A DNA stretch of 34,204 nt from Mansonella perstans. Lineage: Eukaryota > Nematoda > Chromadorea > Rhabditida > Onchocercidae. The stretch is taken from positions 1 through 34,204 of the forward strand of contig JBAMDO010000366.1 in the NCBI GenBank assembly GCA_037074765.1, given 5' to 3'. Positions 10,960 through 20,847 of this stretch are shown here, piece by piece; positions within the stretch are counted from its first letter, which is position 1; every line of letters starts with the position of its first letter. Both the position numbers and the translations under genes were made by a program. Under the pieces are notes generated by a model. The model did no database searches and had not been told where the DNA came from. It worked only from the letters and a program-made list of their open reading frames with translations.

Positions 10960-11013
10960 ATGCACCTTTTCACTACTTTATTGTTGATTATCTGCATTGC
11001 TTTCATTATCCAA
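10960..11013 (+). pseudogene. Orphan signal-peptide exon of a collagen-like gene (copy 2)
   Basis: Encodes MHLFTTLLLIICIAFIIQ, one residue different from the copy at 3594, and ends at GTAAGT. An acceptor-like ATTTTAG lies at 10941-10947. No Gly-X-Y exon follows; the next collagen exon is more than 12 kb away, past the zinc-finger gene. It is interpreted as a truncated gene carried along by the duplication. Confidence 0.7.
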
Positions 11014-11680
11014 GTAAGTTATCTAATCCATTGTTAAATTAGAAACGGAATGACTGAAAAAGGACACTATAACTTCTGCATAAATTAACCAAGAATTTGT
11101 TGGATAGAATTTCAAGAATTCACAGAAAATTGAATTCCAAATTTAAATTTTAGGAGCAAATCACTTCCGACAACTAATGATTTCTGAATTGCGTATATAT
11201 TTTTAAAAAACGATTGGTAGAATTTGTTCAACTGATTTATTGAATTATTTTGAGTTTGAAATTTTCAGGCTTTTAGAAACATATCGTTGATCTTTAAACA
11301 ATTTCTTTTTGAAATTTGTTTTTATGGTAGTAAAAAAGCTTTCATACATCTGCAAATTAAGAGATGAATATGTTCCGGAAAAGAAGAACTATCGGAATTT
11401 GTGAAATAAAAGATACATAATGTTAACAGTGGTCCAGCTATCGAATACAATCAAGATGTACCCAATTAGTGAAGGAGGCATATCGACAAGTGAGTCAATG
11501 CGTGAAATCAAATGAGAAATAGTCAATGTCAATGAGTCAATGAAAGACATCGAATTTACCGAATTAAGCAATCAAGTCCGGTGTGTGTAATAAATTATCT
11601 GTCCATATAGAAACTAATTGGCTGTTGTTACGCATATTATATAACTCAAGATTTTCTTTTTTTTTCTTAATGTAATTTAA

Positions 11681-12112
11681 AATAAACCATGCACCAAACA
11701 AATAAGCTCTAAAATAATTAGCAATCCTATATTATGATTAAAATTCTAATTTAGCGGAGTAAAGTTGCAATAGCGCGATGATTAAGATGCACCAAAAATT
11801 TAAATCACTACCAATTATCAAATTAAATCAAGCTGAAAGCCACAAAAAACTTTAATTAAGTAAAAGCTCCAAGTAAAATCCCCTAATCAACTTAGCAAAT
11901 GACCTTAATAGTAAGCAAAGTGACGTACGTTCAAGGTTTATTTTTTAAAGTATAAGATAATTAAAATCGATTTAAAAATATAAAACAAACTTAAAAATCA
12001 ATTTGGAAATATAAAGCAAGAAAAGTTCAATTTAAAATAAAATAAATAAAGTGGAAAAGAAAGAATAGTGACTTTGCGCGAGACCAAGTTATTCAAATTA
12101 AAAAAGTAAAAT
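11681..12112. other. Unique AT-rich DNA with no gene seen
   Basis: Begins where homology between the two A copies ends. It is rich in A runs and no exon is supported. Confidence 0.5.
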
Positions 12113-12300
12113 TTGCGAAGATCTGCGCCAATACAAAAATTCAATTTAAGCGAAACTTTTGAGCGCATTGGCTCGCCGCCAATTTTTGGTTGGCCGTTCG
12201 TATCAGTTGTAAGCTTAGGTGACGCAGGTGGAGGTACGGGTAGTTCTACGTCAGATTTTACGTACGTTGGATGGGGCGTGTTTTGTAGTTCCTTGGATAC
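12113..12300 (+). other. GC-richer patch, possible upstream exon
   Basis: The patch is visibly less AT-rich than its flanks. One frame is open from 12113 to a TAA just after 12300 (APIQKFNLSETFERIGSPP and on), with a GTAAGC donor-like site near 12210. There is no ATG in that frame and no clear acceptor. It could be a 5' exon of the gene at 12382-13724 or a promoter region. Confidence 0.25.
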
Positions 12301-12381
12301 GTAAATGTTTTAGCTGCAGAATGTGTTTTTGGGGTTAGGCGAAATTAATGCTTTTGCATTTAAATGGTTTGCTATTTGCAG

Positions 12382-13724
12382 TTGAGATAATTAATCGACA
12401 AGTTAAATCATTACATTATGAAGATGCAACAGAGTTTGTACTTATCGAAAAAGAATGGTTCTAGTTTGAATTTCCATTGCTTATCACACAAGTTTAACCA
12501 TAGGTTAAGCAAAACATTGTTGTTTTATCTGGAAGGTGTATATATTGGTTAGCAAATGCGATCTTAATAAATAATGCTTACTATGTGACATGTGATTGAT
12601 GTAGTTTACTAGCCTCTAATTTACGGATTTAAGATAATCCATATTCTATTAACAGCGAATCAGTAAAGTTCTTGCGAACTAATAGCGAAGTTATGTTTGT
12701 GAAATTTCTCTGTTGATCCCCAATCTATCGAACCCATTGACATAAGAGAAAAGTCAATAGTGAAGTTTATTGCAGATTTATAATTTCCAATTTGTAGTGA
12801 TAGCCGCAGGTAAGTTTAGTACTGATATTGCAACAGAAGTTGTAAAAGGGTCAGTTAACAGAGAACGGAAAGAATACGATGTCAGCATTCAATGGTTTCA
12901 AAAAACTCATGTAACTTTGTTCCAACATCCAGCGCAGGTGAGAAGCCAGAAGATTTGACAGTTCTGTTTGGAACCGTCGGTATTTTTTTTTCGTTATATG
13001 GATAGAAGATTGGTCCACTTTTCATTTTTTTTTGTTTTGATGTAAGACTTTAATTTCTTTAAAATCCTAATGATAGGATTACTGGGTCAGGCAGTAAATT
13101 GTTGCTTCTGGTATTGATATAGTTCAATCTCGCTCACGGCTGTATGGTTTATCATAAAAATCCTTATGTCTTTTTTCGATATGTGGGAAATCCTCTGAAA
13201 TATTCCATGAATCTTTCATATGTTGTTAATGATGGTTGACTGCTTAAAAAATGGCTTCAAAATATTGACAGAAGTAAATTTTGATTCGTTCTTTTATTTG
13301 GGATATCATATTTCACTATTTTTTTTTTTTTCGCGATAATTCCGCGGTTTTTTATTTTTTATGGCCCATTTATGTTAATGTGACACTTTTGTTGTATTTC
13401 ATTTTTTTGTATGAATTATGATTTGCAGATCTATATGAGATGCAAACTAATGCCGGTTAATTCTTATGATATGATTACAATAGGAGGCCTACTCGCCGAA
13501 TCCTTCGGAAACAATAGGGAATGGACTATCGACTTATACGCATCACCAAAGTGCTGCGAATTACGTTTCGTTGTTACCACATCATCCAGTGCTGCCGGAA
13601 TGCAGGTGGATGGCAAACTGAGGAAGGCCTTTTATCCTCAAGTTTGTTTATCGATTTGGAGCTGGTGGAGATGATAATTCACTCCTATAGTGATTCACCG
13701 AAGCTTCAAAGCATTTCAGACTAA
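12382..13724 (+). pseudogene. Unrecognised multi-exon gene, apparently broken
   Basis: Three stretches look like exons. At 12382-12461, after TTTGCAG, is EIINRQVKSLHYEDATEFVL and more, then an in-frame TAG. At 12776-12937, between TTGCAG and GCAG/GTGAGA, are 54 codons including KEYDVSIQWFQKTHVTLFQH. At 13429 on, after TTTGCAG, the phase continues with IYMRCKLMPVNSYDMITIGG. That frame is lost near 13632-13640, where the +1-shifted frame continues sensibly as SLFIDLELVEMIIHSYSD to a TAA at 13722-13724. Matching exon phases support a real gene. The TAG and the shift suggest decay or sequence error. Family not recognised. It ends 117 bp before the zinc-finger gene's first ATG, a spacing seen in nematode operons (inference). 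Confidence 0.45.
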
Positions 13725-16491
13725 CGGTATTTTTGTTTTTAATCACGAAATGAATAGGTCCTCAGTAAATGACAAAATTCTTATACCTTTACGGAATCAG
13801 TTGGAATTATAGAAATTAAGGTTTAATTCGGATTCGTAACAATGTCCAGAGATGAAAAAATGGAAAGGCTATGAGAAGAAGAAATTGAAGTTGATGATGA
13901 AGGCCTGGAAGATATCATACTAATGCCTTAGATTTGAACAACTGTCCGTGCTGAAGAAACTGAAATGCGACGTCGGCCGTACAATTCGACTGGACCGGAT
14001 TGTGATGAGCCCGAAATAATGCTCGCTGTTGCTGTGCGACAAGAAAAAGCAGGATCGGGAACTTAAGAAGGTATTACAGCATTTGTATTTACTTATTTTA
14101 GCATTTTGGAAGTGCTTATGAGGACAAATGTTAAATATAATTTAATTTTTTTGAAAATATTTGGTTTTTCTAGAATGTGAGAATATTTTAAGTAAACTAA
14201 ACAAAAATAATTTTTTAATTTTACAACAGTTCAGTCCAATAGAGTTACAATTTATGAATTTCCAAGCATTACGGAAAACGAATTTTCTCCACTTTGTTCA
14301 TTCACTATATCTTCTTTAGAAAAGATCTCATATATCTGGTGTGGGTTGGCTAATTTCGAATAAATTATTTTCCATTAATACGTCAGCGGAAAGCGGGAAA
14401 AAGGAAAGAGTTGTGCTTGACCGATATGGACGAAAATTAGACACCAGCCGAAAAGAAAATCATTTGAGGAAATGGGTCTATCACCCAGAAATCGTTCGTG
14501 CAAACGGTAATTCATGCGTTAATTGATTTGTCGATAAACCGTTATTTTTTTAGTTCTGTTCATATTCATGATTAAAATGCATCAGTGATAGGAAGAGGAA
14601 GTTGCTAAACAGCAGATGTTTTACGAGCGGATAAAATATGTTTTACTTTCAGCTTCATCAAATACAACGACATTTCCAATACGACTTCAAGATGGTGTGC
14701 TTCTCAGTGAACTTCCACCTCCTCCACCTCATCCTACGGTTCCAGATGAGGTCCGATGATTTTGCGTTTAGATTTGCAAAATCTGTGGATTATGTTGCCG
14801 TTTTCTCTTGTCTGCATTGTATGATAATTCCTTCAGATACGGAAAGCCGTACGTGCTAAAATGGTACGATGCAAAATTTGTAAGAATCGTTTTATTGAAA
14901 AAAATTTATATGAACGACATCTGCGGGACCGGCATTATACCGAATATTTGGCATATTTGATACAACAGGAAGAGGAAATTGCTGAGCAAAGGTTGTTGAA
15001 TTTTGAGGATTTCTGGTAAATTATGCTAGCTTTCAATTCTGGCTGATTGAAAAATTATAAGTGGGAAGCAACAGGGAGCTGATTTCTTTAACTTAGTTTA
15101 AAATTTCAGACAGGCCGAGCTTGAAGCAAATCGAATTGAGGAACTTGCAACGGGAGGTTACATTCCACCAGAACACGAAATAGATGCGGAATCTTATGAA
15201 GTTGAAGTTGACAAGTAAGATACTTATGTTATGGTGATATTCCTGGGAGTCAACGATTAATAATATTTGCTTCAAGTATTTGTCCTTCATCTTTTTCTTT
15301 TCAATTTTTTTACTTTTCCTACATATTGCTCGAATTTCCTTGACGCTTTTAGAATTCCGTTACCTGGTGAATTGAGCGGTGGTATCCCGGCACGTTTCGA
15401 TCGACATGGTTTCTTACGTCAACCAAAACGTTCCTACAAGAAAAAAGTGCGAGTATCGATATCATTGTTTTTTACTGATTTTTTGAGCTGTCTAATTTAA
15501 GCACTTAAAGTTCAAATTAGCTGGCAAGTTCTTTTTCCAGGTTTCTCCGCAATGTCCGTTTTGTGACAAACGGTTCAGGAATGAGGTTTCTTTGAAAAAG
15601 CATTTTGTGAAGAAGCATCCAGAAACTGTTGATTTCGTTCAGTGTTTGCGTTGTTTAAAGCAGTTAAAACGAAAAACGAACTGTCAGCGCATGAATGTGA
15701 CTTGGTAATTTCACTTCAAGATAATGGGGATTTCAGATAATTTTGTAGGAATTGCATGAATTTCGTAAATTATTGGAGCTTCTTATAAGAGCTTTTTGAT
15801 AGGTCTTTTACTTCATAGCTTTACTTTCAGACATTTATCTGCTTTGAATGTACACCGTTAAGGAATCTCTGCACTCAGCAAAGACTGCTTAATCACCGAG
15901 CAAGTTTCATCGTGGTGCGAATTCAGGTTTCAAATGTAATATGTGTGCATTAAAGTTTCTTACACCACGAAAACTCAGGAAGCATAAGAAGATGGCCCAC
16001 GTTTTCACAAAAACTTTCCCGTGCCATTTTTGCGACGAATTATTTACAAGCGAATGTTCGGTTAGTTTCTTTTTTTCCATTACCCTTAAGATTTTGTTTG
16101 TAAGGAGGGATGTTGAAGTTTAATATTTGTAAACTGAAAGAACAACAGCAGTTTTTTAACGTAACAAATTCGCAGTGCAAAATCGAAGTATGCAACTGAA
16201 TTTTAAAAATATACTAAAGGTTACAACACACGAGCGTATTCATACGGGTATAATCAAATTTGAATGTCGAATCTGTGATTTTAAATGCAATCGTTTTGTT
16301 TGGATGGAAGAACATCAAAAGGAGGAGCACGGCTATATTTGTTCCGTATGCCAGCATAAATGTGCTGAATGGGGTGCTCTTAAAGATCATACTTTGCAAG
16401 AGCATGGTGGTTATTTGACCAGTGAGTCAAATGCAGGTTTGAAATTTGTTTTTCATATTTCGACAATTTTGTTGCATTTTTTGCGATATAG

Positions 16492-16715
16492 CTCAAGCGA
16501 TAATGACGATTATAACGGTCGCAGCAAAGAGAAAAAGATTTGCTGTCGTTTTTCCTTTCTCTCTTTATTGGAGCTTCACTTTAGTTAATGAAGTTGCTGT
16601 TTCAACACTTAAACACGTTTTGTGGATATGGACAGGTGAAAACAGAATTTTAATTGCCTTAGAAAAGTTCTTGGCAGAATTGAATGGGAACATGATGAAT
16701 ACAGATGTGCAATAG
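16492..16715 (+). other. Possible alternative 3' exon of the zinc-finger gene
   Basis: Splicing from the donor at 16437 to an acceptor ending GCGATATAG (16491) would remove a 55-bp AT-rich intron. It would join in phase to a frame open to 16715 (AQAIMTIITVAAKRKRF, later ENRILIALEKFLAELNGN). The frame is also open in both later copies, where it ends slightly further on (DVDLRNSG). The alternative is the tail exon at 17280-17326. This is a prediction only. Confidence 0.25.
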
Positions 16716-16887
16716 CGTAATTCTGGCTTTCAATAGTGTTTCTTAAGCTTATGTTTAAGAGAGCTCATCCAAAATTTAAGAAAAGTCTAAGTGATTTTGT
16801 TTGTTAATAAGTTTAAGAAATTTCAGTGAAACTTTGCAAAGTATTAAACTGCATTTCAAAAAAGAAGTCTGCTTATTAGGAATATCA

Positions 16888-16980
16888 TACATACATACAT
16901 GCATACATTCATATATTTATATATATATATATATTCATGCACACATATATAATATTTGTCTACATACATACATAGTTACA
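16888..16980. repeat. CATA/TA microsatellite in zinc-finger last intron
   Basis: Runs of CATA and TA. Lengths differ from the copies near 26690 and 31640, which is typical replication slippage. Confidence 0.8.
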
Positions 16981-17326
16981 TAACATATACACAGAGAGGA
17001 TTCACATGAATACAAAAAAGAAAGAGTAAGCTGTTCGAAGATTTCTCTCATGATTGATTGCAGAAAACGAAAAAATTTACGTGAATATGTACTGCACCAT
17101 CACATATCAATTTTTTAGTGTGATATATTTTTTCAATGAAAATAAAAGATTGGTATTATGATGTTTGGTTTGTTTATTGTTATGTAATTGGCATATTTGC
17201 ACTCCACCTGATATTGCTTTTCCATTTTGTTCCTTTCAAGCAATTATTCTCATTTCTGGACATTAATTAAGCCTTTCAGGTTATATCGATAGCCCACGTG
17301 TGTGGGTCATGTATAAGGGCGAATAA

Positions 17327-18343
17327 AAGCGCTGGAATTGAATACGCCAGCTCAAAAGTGATAAGCTGGGTCAACTTTCACGTAAGCTATATTGGCTAAA
17401 TTTTTTTACAGATTGCAAGTTTCAGATTATTTCCTCCATATGCTTATTGTGTTGTTATTGTTGTTACTTTGATGTATCTCGTTGTCATCATTTTCTTGTC
17501 ATTTAACAAGTTAAAATTTCTCAACGCGTATAACATTATGTTTATATCTCAACGATTCCACTTTAATTCTTGCATTTGCTACAGCCAGGATGGGAAATGT
17601 GCTGAACTGAACTTTCAGTTTGGGTTCCTTTGAATATTCGGAAGTTTTTTTTTTTAATTTGTGATCATATAGTTTTGCACAGAATTTTAATAACTACCTT
17701 AATTAAGCCTTTATACCATTGTATCATTTAAAGGTGTTTTCATATTCTTTACGCAATGTTTATGCCATACTCCTTTTTATGAATTAGAAATATGTCAAAG
17801 CATCATTTTTTTATACTTGACAAGATAGACTTTTTAAACTTTTGCATATTCATATGTATTCATATATCTTCACATATCTCCAAGGGCAACTAAATGGAAC
17901 CAACGAATATTTTTCGCATTTTTTCATCGTATTCAGAATGTAAATGCTCACTGTTTCCATATGTTTGTACTAATTTTCATTGTTTACTTGCTGCTTACAT
18001 TGTTATAAAATCAGAGTTTGCAAGATCTGATGATCTGATCTGTAAGCTCAAAATAAATCAACTAAATAAAAAATAAATGATAAATTAACGGAGATTTTAG
18101 GACAGGAGATGATGTATGCTGCAAAATCGGAAGTATGAATTTATGGAAAATGATTTTTTTTTTTTTTAAAGAGAAAAATCAGTGGGTTCTGTTCCGTCAT
18201 ACATTTTTGGAAAACCATAATGAATATGGTGATTTACTGCAGAAAGTGATACTTCACTGCAAAAACAGAAAGGACTTGCCATGTGAATAAATGTGAAATT
18301 TAAAATTATTGTCGTTATTTGATTTTGTGTTAATTCCTGTACT
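17327..18343. other. 3' region of the zinc-finger gene
   Basis: The stop TAA sits inside AATAAA (17322-17327), and another AATAAA lies near 17143. The rest is AT-rich, with a poly-T run near 18149-18166 whose length varies between copies. The region recurs at 27113-28140 and 32064-33050. No further gene is recognised apart from the minus-strand tail noted next door. Confidence 0.5.
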
Positions 18344-18538
18344 TTACTGGACGTAGTATATGCAGTCGATGGTTCTTGGTTCGTCCAAATGTGTGGAATA
18401 ACTAAATATTGAGCTCTTTTCAGATGCTTGGTTTGTCCCAAGTCCGGTATAGCCGAGTGTCAGGCCATTTCCAACTGCTGACCATGTAATCATGGGATTG
18501 TTTGCCAACTCGGATTGTTTTACGTCACAAAAGTAGTA
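18344..18538 (-). CDS. Unrecognised minus-strand exon, convergent with the zinc-finger gene
   Basis: After an acceptor CCTCTTTTAG, 64 codons are open: YYFCDVKQSE at the start, then NNPMITWSAVGNGLTLGYTG, and IDCIYYVQ before a TAA. The pattern of glycines and alternating hydrophobics looks like real protein. In the third copy (33052-33255) the CAG is followed by CAA and the frame runs a few codons further. In the copy ending at 28203 only the 3' portion remains. A second frame, ending GFPKMYDGTEPTDFSL near 18169, is also open and could be the following exon; in this copy a TTTTTGCAG acceptor precedes it, mutated to CAA in the others. Family not recognised. Confidence 0.4.
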   Translation of the reverse strand, partial: YYFCDVKQSELANNPMITWSAVGNGLTLGYTGLGTNQASEKSSIFSYSTHLDEPRTIDCIYYVQ

Positions 18539-19081
18539 CTAAAAGAGGGAGAGATGTGAGGGCAGGATTTGTCGATAATAATTTCTCTTAAAACTTAATA
18601 GTTGAATGTCAGCATTTGCTAGTATAAGTAAGGAAATATAAAGTAAGGTATCGATTTGCTAATGAGTGATAGAGACAAATAATAGATTCATTGATATCGG
18701 AAGTGAGGGAGACAAATAATAGAAGATTCATTGGGATGGATTTTAAAAAGAATTGGAGATGGAAGCAATTTATTGTTATTTTAAAAAATAACTCTCATTA
18801 ATTAGATTTTTTTATGATGCTGAATAAAAGATTGAATAAAATTGTTTCTGTGAAAGGGAGTGTTAATAATTAATTTCAAACTGCACAGTAGATTGAATTT
18901 AAATTTTGATTGTATAGTAAATAATCAGATAGGGAATGAGATCGAAAGATACGGGTGCTGATGTTGTCTTGCATTTCATGGGAGACTGGATTTGTTTAAT
19001 TCGTAAAATTCTTTGTGCAATTACCTGTATCGATTAGACAGTAATAATCGGCATGATCTTTGACCGCTAAAACTGTAGGAT
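18539..19081. other. AT-rich DNA with no gene seen
   Basis: Presumed intron or flank of the minus-strand gene. It is repeated in 33256-33755 with small indels. Confidence 0.4.
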
Positions 19082-19215
19082 ATATCTATCCTGAATATTT
19101 GAGTTTTGATCTATGACCTACTAGTGCTTCTGACCTGCTAATATAACTATCTATCCTGAATATATGTCTTGATCTCTGACCTACTAATACTACTTCTGAC
19201 CTGCTAATATAACTA
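19082..19215. repeat. Imperfect tandem duplication, unit of about 65-70 bp
   Basis: Two successive units share CTATCCTGAATAT, TTGATCT-TGACCTACTA and ACTTCTGACCTGCTAATATAACTA. The same pair recurs near 33763-33890. Confidence 0.75.
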
Positions 19216-19425
19216 TTAAATAAAATTAATTTGATTACGCAACTGTCAGTGTGTCTATCTATAATATGAATTTTGAAGCATAGGGCTATCAAAATTTTTT
19301 CATCAATTGAGTAATTATAGAGTTGGGTGAATTGATGAATAATTAACACGCTCGATGGTTCAGTATTATTAGTGTTGAAACCGTAAGTTGCGATGCAATG
19401 TCCCACACATCATGATGGAATAGCA

Positions 19426-19573
19426 GCAGGTCAAATGTGAGCTTAGCAAATGCCTTAATGAATGGAAGCAGGTCAAATGTGAGCTTAGCAAATGCCTTAT
19501 TGAATGGAAGCAGGTCAAATGTGAGCTTAGCAAATGCCTTATTGAATGGAAGCAGGTCAAATGTGAGCTTGGC
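19426..19573. repeat. 42-bp minisatellite, about 3.5 copies
   Basis: The unit GCAGGTCAAATGTGAGCTTA and following bases restarts at 19426, 19468, 19510 and 19552. The period is a multiple of three, so one plus-strand frame reads the 14-residue unit SLANALLNGSRSNV repeatedly. The counterpart at 34099 has about 2.5 copies before the window ends. Whether it is translated is unknown. Confidence 0.9.
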
Positions 19574-20394
19574 AGTTTTAAATTACAAATTATTATTCAT
19601 TTATTTCTCCATTATTAGATTTGAAAGGTGTCACTATACAGTTTGATGGAGCATATATTTTCAGGCTCATTTCTTTTCCATTTTTAGGCTTGTGTTTTCC
19701 TGCCTAAAAAAACAGATAAATGAAATCCAATTATAATTTTCTCTCTTTACAAAGAATAATTTTCTCTCTAATTGGATTTGAATATGAAAGAGAAACGCAG
19801 TGCTAAATTGAAAATAAAAAAATATCGGCTTAATGTTTGTTTACAATGAAATTTTTCTTATTCAAAATTTGCAACAAATTATTCTCCACTGGTTCTATTA
19901 ATTATTTTATGCTTCATTCAATTCACTGATGATTCATTAAATATTTTATTACTCTTCTAATATAGTTACTAACAATCAGTTAGCAATCATTTTTTCATCT
20001 TTAGACTATTTATGATATTTTAATAATTAAAATATTTATGTTAATTATATCAATATTTTTTTCACTCAGCAGCACTTCACTTAATTTAAAAACTATACAT
20101 GCAAAAAATCTTTTGCTTACTTCTCACCTACTGTAATTATCATTTAATCAGTAAGTTTCACGTACATTAGAAGTTGAAAGTTAAACGTACTAAATGTTTA
20201 ATTTTCAGTGAAAAAAGTACTGAAAAAATCACATTAAAATTTTTACTGAATCAAAAAAATTTATAGGATGAAAAGATTAATTAAAACAATTTATAAGATG
20301 AAATGATTGATTAAAATAATTTATAGAATGAAGAAATTGTCATATTGTGAATAACAGTATGATCAACAACATGGAAATATTTCCGATATTCGTT
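19574..20394. other. AT-rich intergenic DNA with no gene seen
   Basis: Only short chance ORFs and a GATGAAA/TTAAAA-type repeat near 20265-20335 (three diverged copies of an AATTTATAGGATGAA-like unit). Confidence 0.5.
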
Positions 20395-20547
<153 letters not shown>

Positions 20548-20847
20548 CTAACTTGGGTTAAAATTTTGAACAGTTTTATTGGAATCTAGAAAGATCAAGT
20601 CTTATATTTTGTGACAACTGCACAACCTTTTCCTTATATTTGATATGACTGCATATTCTAAATAATTTTATATTCATTTAAATGACTACCTATCAAATTT
20701 AAATTAATAAGTCTTAAGTAGAAAAAAGTGAAAAAACTTTTTAACAAGAAAAGATAATCATTTCGCAAATATGCAACAATTGTTCAAAGATAATTTTCGC
20801 AAAAAGATGAATCTTCTCAAAATAAAAAAGAGAGATATTATGTATCT

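Larger units (their letters stand above)
7361..11680. repeat. Segmental duplication A, copy 2
   Basis: Direct copy of 1-4305. It retains sequence missing from copy 1 (12 bp near 10190, 16 bp near 9742) and lacks 14 bp near 9012. From about 11030 it diverges through many single-base indels. Homology ends near 11680, where copy 1 leaves it near 4305. Confidence 0.93.
13842..17326 (+). pseudogene. C2H2 zinc-finger protein gene with stops and frameshifts
   Basis: Predicted exons: 13842-14070, 14320-14506, 14653-14750, 14837-14991, 15110-15214, 15353-15446, 15541-15704, 15831-16060, 16220-16436 and 17280-17326. About eight C2H2 fingers are visible, including CKICKNRFIEKNLYERHLRD (14.9 kb), CPFCDKRFRNEVSLKKHFVK (15.55 kb), CNMCALKFLTPRKLRKHKKM, CHFCDELFTSECS joined across an intron to VTTHERIHTG, and two more in the penultimate exon. 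An acidic or Pro-rich N-terminal part precedes them. The tail ends SPRVWVMYKGE. Nuclear DNA or RNA binding is expected for the family. Lesions: TGA 13872, TAG 13929 and TGA 13935, TAA 14064, and one-base losses near 15670 and 15903, each restored by adding one base. The donor GTCCGA at 14751 is weak. Introns are kept, so this is not a retrocopy. I do not know its orthologue. Confidence 0.75.

Noticed and set aside
16801..16983. 60-codon ORF ending in a run of I, Y and H
   Set aside because: It is read from the CATA/TA microsatellite.
13842..17326. Assignment of the zinc-finger gene to nematode MEP-1
   Set aside because: Finger spacing and flanking sequence do not resemble what I recall of that protein, which also has a Gln-rich region. 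I left the gene unnamed.
18420..18500. tRNA-like patch (AGTCCGGTATAGCCGAGTGTC)
   Set aside because: There are no pairing acceptor or T arms, and the stretch lies in the minus-strand coding exon.
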